DNA of 41,450 bases from a virus: the IMG/VR virus record IMGVR_UViG_3300047494_000103, positions 1 to 41,450 of that record. The stretch is one strand, 5' to 3'. Below, piece after piece: positions 14,548 to 22,843 of the stretch. Positions within the stretch are counted from its first letter, which is position 1; the number at the start of each line of letters is the position of its first letter. The notes under the pieces were generated by a model. It made no database searches. It saw only the letters and a program-made list of their open reading frames with translations, and had not been told where the DNA came from. Made by a program: the position numbers and the translations under genes.

Positions 14548-16205
14548 GTCTTGTCTCTTCACTTGCCATGGGTTTTCATGGTATTCGCGCCGACATCGGC
14601 GGAGCTCCCGCGCCCTGGGATGATTACTGGTATGAGCAGGTTGGCGCGCCCTCGGTAAGCGGCATGCGTGTCTCAGCGTCTACCGTTAAGCGCCTTAGCA
14701 CTGTCATTGCTGCCGTAACAGCGCGCGGCCGGGCCCTGGGCACAATGCCATGCTTCATCTACACCGATATTGCAGGCGGTGGTAAGAAGATGGTGAAGAA
14801 GCATCCGATGTTCAAGGTTCTGCATGAACGTCCCAACGATCTGCAGACCGCTTATGAGTTCTATCAGATGCAAAACGCGCATGTGGACCTGCGCGGCAAT
14901 AGCTATTGCGAGATCGAGACATCGAGCCGGGGCGTGATTGGCCAGCTTTGGCCCATGCATCCCGATCGCGTTCGGGTTGAACAGCTCTCCTCGGGCCGTC
15001 TGCGCTACATCTACGACGATCCCTTGACCAACAACACGCGCGTGCTTCTTCAGGATGAAGTCTTCCATGTTCGCGACTGGGCAGACACGACCGCAGTCGG
15101 GCAATCGCGCATCACGATGGGTACGGATGTCTTTGGCGTTGCCCTGGCTCAGCAGGACTACTCCGGAAAATACCTGAAGAACGATGGCGCCGCCGGCGCG
15201 TTCATGACTGGCCTGAATTTCAAGTCGAAGGCCGATGAAGACGAGTACGTAAAGCAGTTTCAGAATTCAGGAACTGGCGACAAGCGCCATCGAGTTCGGA
15301 TGCTTCCGCCTGGTGTCGATATCAAGACGCTTGGCGTCAAGCCGATCGATATGCAGCTCCTTGAGTCGAAGAAGTCTTCGGCTGTCGAGATCTGCACGAT
15401 GTTAAACATCCTGCCGCACCTCATCGGTGTGGACACGGGTAAGTCGGCGACCTATGCCAGTGTCGAGCAGTTTAACTTGATGCACGCTCAGCAGTGCGTG
15501 CTGCCGATCGCGGTTATGTGGGAGCAGGCGATCCAGCGAGATCTCATCGATGATGATCGCTTCTATGCCAAGTTTTCATTGGCCGCACTTTTGCGCGGCG
15601 ATTACGCCACTCGTACAGCCGGATATGCGGTCGCAGTTGAGCATGGATGGCTTTCTCCGGATGATGTTCGCGAACTCGAGGATATGAATCCGATTGCTGG
15701 GGGAATCGGCAAGCAGTACTTCCGGCCGCTGAACTGGACGACGCTTGATGCCCCGATTCAGCCGATCAAAACAGCCGGCGCAGATCCCAGCGTTGCCGAT
15801 GACGACGAGGATACTGACGAAATCGGAGAGGGCGGCGATAACGGAACCGGCTCCGATCCTGGCCAGCAAGGCCGTATGGTCGCGTCGCTCGAGATCATGG
15901 CGCACGACGCCGCTGCGCGGTGTGTCCGGCGTGAGGTAGGCAGTGTTCGCAAACTGATTGATCAGGAGCGCACGAGTAAGCACGCCGCAGCTTTCTATGA
16001 GGAGCATCATCGCTTCATCGTCGGGGCGCTTCATCTCCGCGCTTTGCCGGGGCTCAAGGCAAAGCAAGCCTGTGACGAGCGCAAGTCGCAGCTGACGATG
16101 TACCTAGAAGAAGAGCGCTATGCTGAGGCCCGCGTCTGGATTGAGCGTGTTGCCGCCACTGAAACCCCGAAACTCGCAGCCCTCGCCGTTGAAGGAGTTC
16201 TTTGA
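14544..16205 (+). CDS. Portal protein (HK97 family), 553 aa
   Basis: The start is TTG 14544, overlapping the preceding stop. Family features are visible: an N-terminal SASTVKRLSTVIAAVTARGRALGTMP segment, HPMFKVLHERPNDLQT, AHVDLRGNSYCEIE, ILLPHLIGV-like IL-PHLIGVDTGKSATYASVEQFN, and YFRPLNW towards the end. The portal forms the dodecameric ring for DNA entry and exit. An acidic low-complexity insertion (about residues 412-442) and a helical C-terminal extension of about 110 residues make it longer than the 400-450 residues common in this family. Confidence 0.93.
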   Translation: MSLVSSLAMGFHGIRADIGGAPAPWDDYWYEQVGAPSVSGMRVSASTVKRLSTVIAAVTARGRALGTMPCFIYTDIAGGGKKMVKKHPMFKVLHERPNDLQTAYEFYQMQNAHVDLRGNSYCEIETSSRGVIGQLWPMHPDRVRVEQLSSGRLRYIYDDPLTNNTRVLLQDEVFHVRDWADTTAVGQSRITMGTDVFGVALAQQDYSGKYLKNDGAAGAFMTGLNFKSKADEDEYVKQFQNSGTGDKRHRVRMLPPGVDIKTLGVKPIDMQLLESKKSSAVEICTMLNILPHLIGVDTGKSATYASVEQFNLMHAQQCVLPIAVMWEQAIQRDLIDDDRFYAKFSLAALLRGDYATRTAGYAVAVEHGWLSPDDVRELEDMNPIAGGIGKQYFRPLNWTTLDAPIQPIKTAGADPSVADDDEDTDEIGEGGDNGTGSDPGQQGRMVASLEIMAHDAAARCVRREVGSVRKLIDQERTSKHAAAFYEEHHRFIVGALHLRALPGLKAKQACDERKSQLTMYLEEERYAEARVWIERVAATETPKLAALAVEGVL

Positions 16206-17365
16206 TGTCCTATTCCAGCATCATTCGTACCGTGTATTCGACGGCCTGGGCAATTCTGCCTGAGAAGCTTGAATCGATCTGCGCCTTCCTTGAGCTCAAG
16301 GCCGCCGGTGGCGCTTCAGATCTGGAGGTCATTGCCGAGATCCGTGCCGAGAACAAGATATCGGCAGCTCGCAAGCAAAGCCTGCAGACCGGAGATACGC
16401 GCAGCGTTGCGGTCATGGCACTGTACGGCATCATCAATCAGCGCTATGCTGGCGACTTCTCTGGGCCTAGCGGGACTTCGGTCCAGCAGTTCACCCAGGA
16501 GTTTCGCCAGGCGGTCAACGATCCAAACGTCAAAGCGATCGTCATCGATGTGGATTCGCCTGGCGGTTCAGTCTCTGGCGTTGACGAGCTCGCGACAGAG
16601 ATCTTCAATGCGCGCAGTAAGAAAAAGATCACGGCTGTATCGAATTGCCTCTGCGCTTCGGCCGCATACTACCTGGCTGCGCAGGCGACCGAGGTGGTAG
16701 TGAGCCCCAGTTCGATGACGGGCTCGATCGGCGTCTTCATGGCCCATCAGGATGAGTCGAAGAAGTTCGAGCAAATGGGTATCAAGGTCACTTTGATCAG
16801 CGCCGGCAAGTACAAGGTCGACGGGAACAATCTCGGGCCGCTCTCTGACGCGGCGCGAGCTTCGACGCAAGGTATGGTGGATACCTTCTACGGCAAGTTT
16901 GCCAAAGCGGTCGCTCGCGGGCGCGGCGTCAAGGTTTCGGCAGTGACAGACGGCTTTGGCGAGGGCCGTGTCCTGACGGCGGAAGATGCGGTGAAGGCCG
17001 GCCTCGCCGATCGCGTCGCTACGCTGGATGATGTGTTGGCAAGCTACGGCGTTGGGTCGGCTCGCGGCGCATCTGCCAGGTCCGGCGGCTCATTGGCGGC
17101 TCAGGGAGCCCAGGGCGCTGTCCCGCGATCCGACGATGACTCAAGCATGGACGTCGGCGACGGTGATGAGACTTGCACCTGTCCATGTGGGCCGTGCCAG
17201 GGCGGCGACTGTGAGGGCTGTATGGGCTGTGATGCTTGCGGGTCCGAGATGTGTCAGGCCGGCGACTGCGAGGCCTGCATGGGATCGCCAGAAGCGAAAG
17301 CGTCGAAGAAGGCAGAGATTGAGGCGGCGCATCGGGCGCGAAAGCTACGGCTGGCCGCGCTCTAG
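16205..17365 (+). CDS. S49/SppA-like prohead protease with cysteine-rich tail, 386 aa
   Basis: Starts at ATG 16205 behind GAAGGAG (TTG 16202 is also in frame). The SppA fold is clear: VIDVDSPGGSVSG (residues 113-125), CASAAYYLAAQA with nucleophile S152, SSMTGSIGVFM (169-179), and SAGKYKVDG with the probable catalytic lysine at 202 or 204. It matures the capsid by removing N-terminal delta peptides or scaffold. After the protease domain, residues 324-358 contain 11 cysteines in short C-x1-2-C and C-x4-C steps, followed by a basic helix to 386. The tail may act as a metal-binding scaffold domain; its function is not known. Confidence 0.9.
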   Translation: MSYSSIIRTVYSTAWAILPEKLESICAFLELKAAGGASDLEVIAEIRAENKISAARKQSLQTGDTRSVAVMALYGIINQRYAGDFSGPSGTSVQQFTQEFRQAVNDPNVKAIVIDVDSPGGSVSGVDELATEIFNARSKKKITAVSNCLCASAAYYLAAQATEVVVSPSSMTGSIGVFMAHQDESKKFEQMGIKVTLISAGKYKVDGNNLGPLSDAARASTQGMVDTFYGKFAKAVARGRGVKVSAVTDGFGEGRVLTAEDAVKAGLADRVATLDDVLASYGVGSARGASARSGGSLAAQGAQGAVPRSDDDSSMDVGDGDETCTCPCGPCQGGDCEGCMGCDACGSEMCQAGDCEACMGSPEAKASKKAEIEAAHRARKLRLAAL

Positions 17366-17376
17366 GGATACCCAGC

Positions 17377-17401
17377 GGCTGCAGCTCTGAGTGCTGTAGC
17401 C
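17377..17401 (+). other. Stem-loop after the protease gene
   Basis: GGCTGCAGC pairs with GCTGTAGCC (one G-T pair) around a seven-base loop. No T-run follows directly, so a transcript-end stabiliser is more likely than a terminator. Confidence 0.5.
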
Positions 17402-17581
17402 TATTAGGCCTTTCGGAGTTTCCGGCATCTCGCAGCGATATCAACGCATCGGTACGTTGCGAAAAACGGAAGGCAACCGGGTCAGCCGGACGCGCACAGC
17501 TCAGAGGCGGGTGGATGATCTGACAAACTCGGGCGCGCCGAGGAACGGGGTGGAAACCCCCGGATGTTTTCGCGAGCATGA

Positions 17582-17609
17582 GCTCCGCTTCGGCGGGGCT
17601 TTTGTTTTG
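17582..17609 (+). terminator. Terminator upstream of the capsid gene
   Basis: GCTCCGC, TTCG, GCGGGGC (one T-G pair), then TTTTGTTTTG. It has the same TTCG loop and TTTTGTTTT tail as the terminator at 10681. It could set a lower level for the packaging genes and leave the capsid genes to their own promoter. Confidence 0.75.
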
Positions 17610-17722
17610 CCCATAAGTTTCTGGCGGCCGATGCCGCCGCGTCCTGATGCTAGCCCGCGCCCGATGGCGTGAAAAGCGGCTTCCAGCCTTCAACTGCACC
17701 GCAACCCATGAAAGGTAAATCA

Positions 17723-19018
17723 ATGACACTCCGTCAATTGCTACAAGCGAAGGCCCAGGCTACGGACGCGGCAAAGGCCCTGCAGGTCGCTGCAAATGGT
17801 CGCGCGATGACCGCTGAAGAAACGAAGGCGTTCGACGAACATATCGCGACCGCTGAGAGCCTGCAGGCCGACATCGATCGCGCCAATAAGCTCGCAGCTC
17901 TTGAGCGCAGCCCTGCTGCGACGCCTGGCGCTTCGGTCGGAAACGACAATCGCGCGGACAAGCCCTGGCGCTGCAAGGCTGAGCAGCTCATCGCCATTGC
18001 TCGTGGTACCCGGCTGATTGAGCAAGGCCGCGCGCATCAGGTGGATCCACGCATCAACGCCGCTCTGGGAGCAGATGAGACGGTTCCTTCGGATGGCGGT
18101 TTCCTGGTCGCGCCGGACTACTCGACCGATCTGTTGCAGCGCATCTACAACACGGGTGAAGTTGCCAAGCTCATCACGTCAAAGAACACCGAAAAAGCGC
18201 GCGTGGTGATCAATGCAGTCGATGAAGACAGCCGCGTGGATGGATCCCGCTGGGGCGGCATTCTCGCCTACTGGCTGGCTGAATCGGCAACCTACACCTC
18301 CAGCAAGCCGAAGTTCCGCGAGATCCAGCTCACCATGAACAAGCTGATCGCGCTGATTTACGCCACGGAGGAACTGCTCGACGATACCTCTCTCTTTGAG
18401 AGCTATATCAACGAAGTGGTCCCGCAGGAATTCGCATTCAAGCGCGATACGGCAATCATCAGTGGTACCGGGGCCGGACAGCCTCTCGGCATCCTGACCG
18501 CGCCGTCGACCATCGTCCAGGCCGCCGACAGCGGTGACTCAGGTACGGTTCCGGTCGATACCAACGACATTCTGAATATGTGGTCGCGTCTCTTCGCTCC
18601 ATATCGCAAGGATGCCGTCTGGTTTATCAATCAGGCGATCGAGCCCTTCCTCTATCCTTTGACTCTCGGAGCTCCTTCGCTGGGTCAGATCTTGATGTAC
18701 ACACCGCCCGGCACGAACGGCAATAACTCCGGTTATGGCCTTCTGATGGGGCGCCCGGTCATCCCGATCGAACAGTGCTCTGCTGTGGGCACAGCCGGCG
18801 ACATCATCCTGTGGAGCCCGTCGAGCTACATTCTCGTCAAGCGCAATGATGTGCGAGCAGACAGCTCGATTCATGTTGCCTTCCTGACCGGAGAAAAAGC
18901 CTTCCGCTTTATGCTCCGCGAAGATGGTCAGCCCTGGATGAAAAAGCCCTTGACCCCGTACCAGTCTTCGGCTCCCACGCTCTCCGGAGCTGTGGTGCTG
19001 AACGGAACCGGGCGGTAG
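17723..19018 (+). CDS. Major capsid protein, HK97 fold, 431 aa
   Basis: ATG 17723 is chosen for AAAGG at 17710-17714; ATG 17708 in frame is the alternative. Residues 1-100 form the helical delta domain that serves as internal scaffold and is expected to be removed by the protease. The mature part begins near GADETVPSDGGFLVAPDYS and shows the family blocks (KLITSKNTEKARVVINAVD, TMNKLIALIYATEELLDDT, AIISGTGAGQPLGILT, LWSPSSYILVKRNDV, AFRFMLREDGQPWMKKPL). Length and order are those of HK97 gp5 relatives. Confidence 0.95.
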   Translation: MTLRQLLQAKAQATDAAKALQVAANGRAMTAEETKAFDEHIATAESLQADIDRANKLAALERSPAATPGASVGNDNRADKPWRCKAEQLIAIARGTRLIEQGRAHQVDPRINAALGADETVPSDGGFLVAPDYSTDLLQRIYNTGEVAKLITSKNTEKARVVINAVDEDSRVDGSRWGGILAYWLAESATYTSSKPKFREIQLTMNKLIALIYATEELLDDTSLFESYINEVVPQEFAFKRDTAIISGTGAGQPLGILTAPSTIVQAADSGDSGTVPVDTNDILNMWSRLFAPYRKDAVWFINQAIEPFLYPLTLGAPSLGQILMYTPPGTNGNNSGYGLLMGRPVIPIEQCSAVGTAGDIILWSPSSYILVKRNDVRADSSIHVAFLTGEKAFRFMLREDGQPWMKKPLTPYQSSAPTLSGAVVLNGTGR

Positions 19019-19033
19019 TCTGTCGTTCGGCCT

Positions 19034-19074
19034 CAGGCCTGGAGATCGTCTTTTTAGAACGGTTCCCAGGCCTG
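19034..19074 (+). other. Inverted repeat after the capsid gene
   Basis: CAGGCCTGG at 19034-19042 is complementary to CCAGGCCTG at 19066-19074, a perfect nine-base-pair stem with a 23-base loop containing TTTTT. It could weaken read-through or stabilise the capsid mRNA. Confidence 0.5.
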
Positions 19075-19126
19075 TCCATGACTTCCTCGTCTCTCACCTC
19101 CGGTATAGCCGGGAAAGGATCTTCTC

Positions 19127-19651
19127 ATGTCGGCAAAAGGCTTTTTTGTAGCGCAGGATGGACATCTTGCGAGCCTCATCTCTCCCATTTCCTCGGCGGT
19201 CGCTGAGGCCTCGCGGCGCTTCAGTATGGCGCTCTTCCACCACGCGTCCATCATTCTTCAGCTGGGCGCCGCAGGCGGTCCAATCGGCGCAATCACTTTG
19301 AGTGTCTTCACTGCGCCGACTGGTGGAGCGGGCGTTGCAATCCCCTATCGCCTGGTCAAATTCGAAAACTCTTCGGCTCCCTATGATGTGGCCAGCAATA
19401 ACCCTGCGACGAACAGCTCGATTTTTCAGATCGCCGCCACCGGATACACGCCAGCGGCGGATCTGGCCAACGCCATGTATGTCCTCGAGATCGACTCGGC
19501 GGATCTGCTTGCTGCTGGGAACGGTGGAACCTACCTCGAACTGGATATCGCAATCGGAAGTGAGGGAACGACTGCTCAGCTCATGAGCGCGGTCGCCATC
19601 CTCTCGGCTGGTCGAAATGTTTCTGATCAGAGTCCTAGCGTCCAGGTCTAG
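19127..19651 (+). CDS. Probable structural protein, 174 aa
   Basis: ATG 19127 follows AAAGGA with good spacing. The protein is rich in Ala, Gly, Ser and beta-forming residues (LSVFTAPTGGAGVAIPYRLVK, SSIFQIAATGYTP), with a helical start. It lies directly behind the capsid gene, where head decoration proteins are usual, but no family can be named. Confidence 0.6.
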   Translation: MSAKGFFVAQDGHLASLISPISSAVAEASRRFSMALFHHASIILQLGAAGGPIGAITLSVFTAPTGGAGVAIPYRLVKFENSSAPYDVASNNPATNSSIFQIAATGYTPAADLANAMYVLEIDSADLLAAGNGGTYLELDIAIGSEGTTAQLMSAVAILSAGRNVSDQSPSVQV

Positions 19652-19683
19652 TTCTGGATCGCTTCAACTCTGGTTTTAACCGG

Positions 19684-19713
19684 TCGGCGATCGCGTCCTG
19701 GCGCGTTCGCCGA
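19684..19713 (+). other. Stem-loop in the head operon
   Basis: TCGGCGA (19684-19690) pairs with TCGCCGA (19707-19713); inside, CGCG pairs with CGCG around TCCTGG. It has no T-tract. It lies 20 bases before the next start and could be an RNA processing or translation-level signal. Confidence 0.45.
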
Positions 19714-19733
19714 TCTTGATTTGAGGGAGCTCT

Positions 19734-19928
19734 ATGTACGTGAAGATGAACTTTGGCCCCAATGCGGGAAAAGAAATCGATATCTCTGCGGACGCGGCGA
19801 ACGGGCTGCTCGCCGATGGGCGCGCTTCGCGGGCATTCATCGAATGTGCTCCTGCGCCTGTCCTCGTTCTGCAATCTGCACCGGTCAAGCCTGCGGCCGC
19901 AAAGAAGAGCACGAAGCGCAACTCCTGA
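19734..19928 (+). CDS. Small head-region protein, 64 aa
   Basis: ATG 19734 behind GAGGGAG. The opening MYVKMNFGPNAGKEIDISADAANGLLADGRA resembles small proteins encoded between capsid and connector genes in many HK97-like phages (a beta-hairpin, then a short helix), followed by a lysine-rich tail. Function unknown. Confidence 0.65.
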   Translation: MYVKMNFGPNAGKEIDISADAANGLLADGRASRAFIECAPAPVLVLQSAPVKPAAAKKSTKRNS

Positions 19929-19970
19929 TCACTCCTCGGATCTCTAGCCCAGCATCTCGCCAGGTACCCC

Positions 19971-20843
19971 ATGCACCCTATTCAGACCATCATTCCGCCG
20001 GCTGCTGAACCCGTCACCCTGGGTGAATTCAAGCAGCTCATCCGCTGGCCTTCATCGGATACGTCACGGGACATCATCTTCAATCGGTATCTGAAGGCTG
20101 CTCGTGCCAACTGTGAGAGTGAAACGCGCACGCGGCTTGTCACGCAAACCGTCCTCGAGCGCCGGGATTCGTTCCCAGGCGTATCGGTGCGCTACAACCG
20201 CAATGGATATCCGGCATGGGCGCTTCCTTGTCCTCCGTTTCAGTCGGTGCAGTTCGTGCAGTACGTCGACACCGGCGCGAATGTCGACCCGCTTCTGCGA
20301 GACGCAACGTATGGCGCCGTGATGCCGTCGTTCTACGCCTACCAGCTCGAGCGCGGCGGCGGCATCACGCCGGCGTATCTCTTTCCGGCCTGGGCGCGTC
20401 CCTGGCCGCCTCAGCTGATGGTGCCTGCGAATACCCTAGCCCAGTTTCGTTGCGGCTATGGCGGTCCGTTGACGGTCAGTATGACACAAGGCTCAGCTCA
20501 ACTCGCGGTGAGCAATCCGGCCTTCACGTTCAATGCGGACGACGCTCCACAGCTCGTTGGCGAAACGGGAACCAAGATTAGCATTCCTGGCGCGGGTGTG
20601 TCGGGCGGGGTTTTGCGTACGACGATTGCATCGGTTGCCAGCGGCGTTGCAACCCTCGCATCGCCGGCTGTCGCGGCAGTCGCGAACGTTCAGGCGTGGC
20701 TTGGTGATGAGGTTCCAAGCGATCTCTGCTTGTCGATTCTCTTTGAGGCGCAGTACTTCAACGAGCAGGGGGCTGTTATGAGTACGGGTCGCCCTGAGGT
20801 GATTGGCAACCTGCGTTCCTATCACACCAACTACGTGAGCTGA
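19971..20843 (+). CDS. Head-tail connector, HK97 gp6-like, with inserted domain, 290 aa
   Basis: The N-terminal half has the gp6-like signature: EPVTLGEFKQLIRWP, ARANCESETRTRLVTQTV, WALPCPPFQSVQFVQYVD, and the strand FRCGYGG; the family's closing helix appears as EVPSDLCLSILFEAQYFNEQ. Between them, residues about 163-246, is an alanine/glycine/threonine-rich beta insertion absent from ordinary members (100-200 residues). The protein forms the ring under the portal. ATG 19971 is preceded by only a weak ribosome site. Confidence 0.8.
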   Translation: MHPIQTIIPPAAEPVTLGEFKQLIRWPSSDTSRDIIFNRYLKAARANCESETRTRLVTQTVLERRDSFPGVSVRYNRNGYPAWALPCPPFQSVQFVQYVDTGANVDPLLRDATYGAVMPSFYAYQLERGGGITPAYLFPAWARPWPPQLMVPANTLAQFRCGYGGPLTVSMTQGSAQLAVSNPAFTFNADDAPQLVGETGTKISIPGAGVSGGVLRTTIASVASGVATLASPAVAAVANVQAWLGDEVPSDLCLSILFEAQYFNEQGAVMSTGRPEVIGNLRSYHTNYVS

Positions 20844-20852
20844 GGGGGATAT

Positions 20853-21299
20853 ATGGCAAGAGGATGGCTCCTTGGCTCGAGTCCAACGGCTCGCAAGCGC
20901 GTTGCGGCGATCGGGAAGGCCTCGGATATGGCTCAGCAGTATCCGACGGTCAATCCGGCGCGCCTTCGGCATGAGATTTCGTTAGCTACGGTCAGTACGA
21001 CTCAAGACAGTTTTGGAGCCCCAATTACAACCTGGTCGGCGTATTTGACGACGTATGCCGAGATTTATCAGCTTTCCGGTCAGGAGCTCTATCAGGGTGA
21101 AGAGTGGAGTTCGAATGCGCAGTTTCGCATCACGATTCGTTATCCGAACCTCAACATTGTCAATGTCGGCGACCGCATCGTGTTTATCGATCCAGGCACC
21201 AACGTGACACATACCTATGTGGTGCAGATCGTCAATGACGTGTACAAGCGCAACATTGTGCTGCAGCTAGACTGCCTGGAAATCGATGGGAGTTCGTGA
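20853..21299 (+). CDS. Head closure (head-tail adaptor) protein, 148 aa
   Basis: ATG 20853 after GAGGGGG. The core (LRHEISLATVSTTQDSFGAP, WSAYLTTYAEIYQLSGQELYQG, FRITIRYPNLNIVNVGDRIVF) is the SPP1 gp16/HK97 gp7 head closure pattern: a small beta-barrel that seals the DNA channel. The first 30 residues are a basic extension; an internal ATG at 20928 would give the usual length of about 110-120 residues. Confidence 0.85.
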   Translation: MARGWLLGSSPTARKRVAAIGKASDMAQQYPTVNPARLRHEISLATVSTTQDSFGAPITTWSAYLTTYAEIYQLSGQELYQGEEWSSNAQFRITIRYPNLNIVNVGDRIVFIDPGTNVTHTYVVQIVNDVYKRNIVLQLDCLEIDGSS

Positions 21300-21748
21300 T
21301 GTTAGAAGAAGGGTTGCAGGCTCTCGTCGTGGCAAATTCGGCGATCTCGGCATTGATCGGGACGCGATTCTATCCGGTCATCCCGCCGGAGGATGTGACC
21401 TATCCGTGTGCGACCTATCAGGTCATCTCAGATGTCCCTGATTACGAGCTCGTCGGCGTCCCTGTTGCCATCGTGCCGGTCAGGATTCAGATTGACTCTC
21501 GATCGGGCGGCGTCTCGAACGCCAGCTATGGTGCGGCGAGAGGCGTTGAGAGGGCTATCCGCCTCTTGCTTGCGGGAAAAGCTAAAACCGCGACCTCAGA
21601 CGGAATCCCTTGTTTCTCTGGCGCGCTGCCAAACGGAACGATCGTCGCCAGCATCATGCTCGTGAATTATCACTCTGGCTATAACCAAGACGCTCGGGAG
21701 TACGTCTGCAGCGCCGATTACATGGTCCGGTATTACGCCGGCACTTAA
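21299..21748 (+). CDS. Tail completion protein, DUF3168 family, 149 aa
   Basis: ATG 21299 shares its first base with the previous stop; GTG 21296 is in frame. The pattern MLEEGLQALVVANSAISALIGTRFYPVIPPED, followed by YPCATYQVISDVPDYEL, VPVRIQIDSRS, and the closing VCSADYMVRYYA, is that of DUF3168/gp17-like tail terminator proteins that cap the tail tube and join it to the head. Confidence 0.85.
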   Translation: MLEEGLQALVVANSAISALIGTRFYPVIPPEDVTYPCATYQVISDVPDYELVGVPVAIVPVRIQIDSRSGGVSNASYGAARGVERAIRLLLAGKAKTATSDGIPCFSGALPNGTIVASIMLVNYHSGYNQDAREYVCSADYMVRYYAGT

Positions 21749-21784
21749 CCGCCAACCTTCAACCACGCACCGAAAGGAATTCTC

Positions 21785-22267
21785 ATGACGCTGACAGCCG
21801 CCCCGATTACCGGCTTAGGAGCACTACTCTCGATCGGCACTCTGGGTGCCTCGCCAACGTTCACAACGATCAACGGAACCACCAAGATCACCCCGCCGGA
21901 GCCGAAGTTTGGAACGGAAGACACGACTACTCTCGCCACGGCCGGCGGGGTTCGCACGTTCATCAAGACGCTGCAGGATCCGGGTGAGGTCTCGATCGAA
22001 GGCAACTTTGAGTCTGCCGATCCTGGCCAGATTGCTTTGTCCGCGGCGGCCGCTGCGATCTCGAATCAGCTAAACGGAGCGGCCTACCCCTTCAAGTACA
22101 CTTTGCCGATCAATGGGCCTGGCGGGCAGACCACGACTGGCGATCTCTTCGCTTTCAATGCCCTTGTACTTTCCTTTGCGACTTCCGATGTCGAGGCCGG
22201 CAAGTTGATTACGTTTAAGGCGTCGCTGAAAGTCACCGGTCCGATCACTTACACCGAAGGTTCCTAA
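21785..22267 (+). CDS. Major tail tube protein, 160 aa
   Basis: ATG 21785 behind GAAAGGAA. It is beta rich, with ITPPEPKFGTEDTTTLA, VRTFIKTLQDPGEVSIEGNF, and a terminal FKASLKVTGPITYTEGS, the familiar end of lambda gpV-like tube proteins. Genome position (after tail completion, before the chaperone) agrees. It would polymerise into the tail tube around the tape measure. Confidence 0.9.
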   Translation: MTLTAAPITGLGALLSIGTLGASPTFTTINGTTKITPPEPKFGTEDTTTLATAGGVRTFIKTLQDPGEVSIEGNFESADPGQIALSAAAAAISNQLNGAAYPFKYTLPINGPGGQTTTGDLFAFNALVLSFATSDVEAGKLITFKASLKVTGPITYTEGS

Positions 22268-22322
22268 GCGGAACTGGAGGCGTGTAACTCGAAAGTGCCA
22301 GGGTAACTCGAGGCGGCTGGCT

Positions 22323-22330
22323 GTTATACT
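22323..22330 (+). promoter_or_regulatory. Extended -10 promoter for the moron
   Basis: TGTTATACT-type sequence: TG one base in front of TATACT (22325-22330) gives an extended -10 element. It is 22 bases before ATG 22352, leaving a short leader with GGGAGA. No good -35 box is seen, as is common for extended -10 promoters. Confidence 0.5.
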
Positions 22331-22351
22331 GGCCGCCTTGGGAGACTTGAT

Positions 22352-22786
22352 ATGCGTAAGTTAGCTGCAATCTTGGCGCTTGTAGTTGCTGTGGTGCTAT
22401 TCGCGATCGCCGTTTCTGGATACTTTGCAAACCGGGCTGCGTCCTCGGCGTTGGCTGACACAGCGCGCAAAGATCTTGCTCTTGAAATTGATCGCAATTA
22501 TGCCATCGATACCTTCGCGAATATGCAGAGCACGCTTGATCTCCAAAAGGAGATGGGTAAACGTGGCGATGCAGTCGCGGTCGAAAAAGCGAGAAAGAGT
22601 GTTGAAGATCTGACCCAAAAGTTGGGCGGTCGTTCTTCTCGCGAAGAAGATGCCAAACTGAGAGACCTTGACGTAGCCCAGTCTACTTTTCTCTGGGAGG
22701 CAATTGCTGGATCGGCCTTCCTGATCGTTTCTCTCTTATTGTTTTCGCGTAGACCGGAAACCGAGGCAGTGGCTTTAATCGCCTAG
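22352..22786 (+). CDS. Two-helix membrane protein, probable moron, 144 aa
   Basis: Starts at ATG 22352 with GGGAGA in front. Residues 4-26 form an N-terminal membrane helix; a charged helical middle (KEMGKRGDAVAVEKARKSVE) is about 85 residues; residues 114-132 form a second membrane helix. The loop between helices would be on one side of the inner membrane. The gene has its own promoter-like site and a strong terminator and sits between two tail genes, the definition of a moron. Superinfection exclusion or another lysogen function is inferred. No family is recognised. Confidence 0.7.
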   Translation: MRKLAAILALVVAVVLFAIAVSGYFANRAASSALADTARKDLALEIDRNYAIDTFANMQSTLDLQKEMGKRGDAVAVEKARKSVEDLTQKLGGRSSREEDAKLRDLDVAQSTFLWEAIAGSAFLIVSLLLFSRRPETEAVALIA

Positions 22787-22808
22787 CCAAGAATCAAATT
22801 GAATCGAA

Positions 22809-22831
22809 GCCGCCCATAGGGCGGCTTTTTT
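22809..22831 (+). terminator. Strong terminator behind the moron
   Basis: GCCGCCC, ATA, GGGCGGC and six T residues: a perfect seven-base-pair GC stem with T-tract, 22 bases behind the stop. It would also reduce read-through of the late tail transcript, so an anti-terminator or partial read-through is implied. Confidence 0.9.
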
Positions 22832-22843
22832 ATTGGAGGTAAA

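Larger units (their letters stand above)
17366..17722. other. Long structured gap before the capsid gene
   Basis: This 357-base gap has no supported gene; an open frame at 17457-17672 has arginine-rich, shadow-like composition. It contains a nine-base-pair hairpin (17377-17401), a terminator-like hairpin with T-tract (17582-17609) and several G/C-rich complementary segments between them. A promoter or RNA leader for the capsid gene is likely, given the terminator in front of it. Confidence 0.55.

Noticed and set aside
17457-17672. Open frame of 71 codons before the capsid gene
   Set aside because: It is Arg/Pro-rich, crosses a terminator hairpin and has no ribosome site; the region is better explained as a leader.
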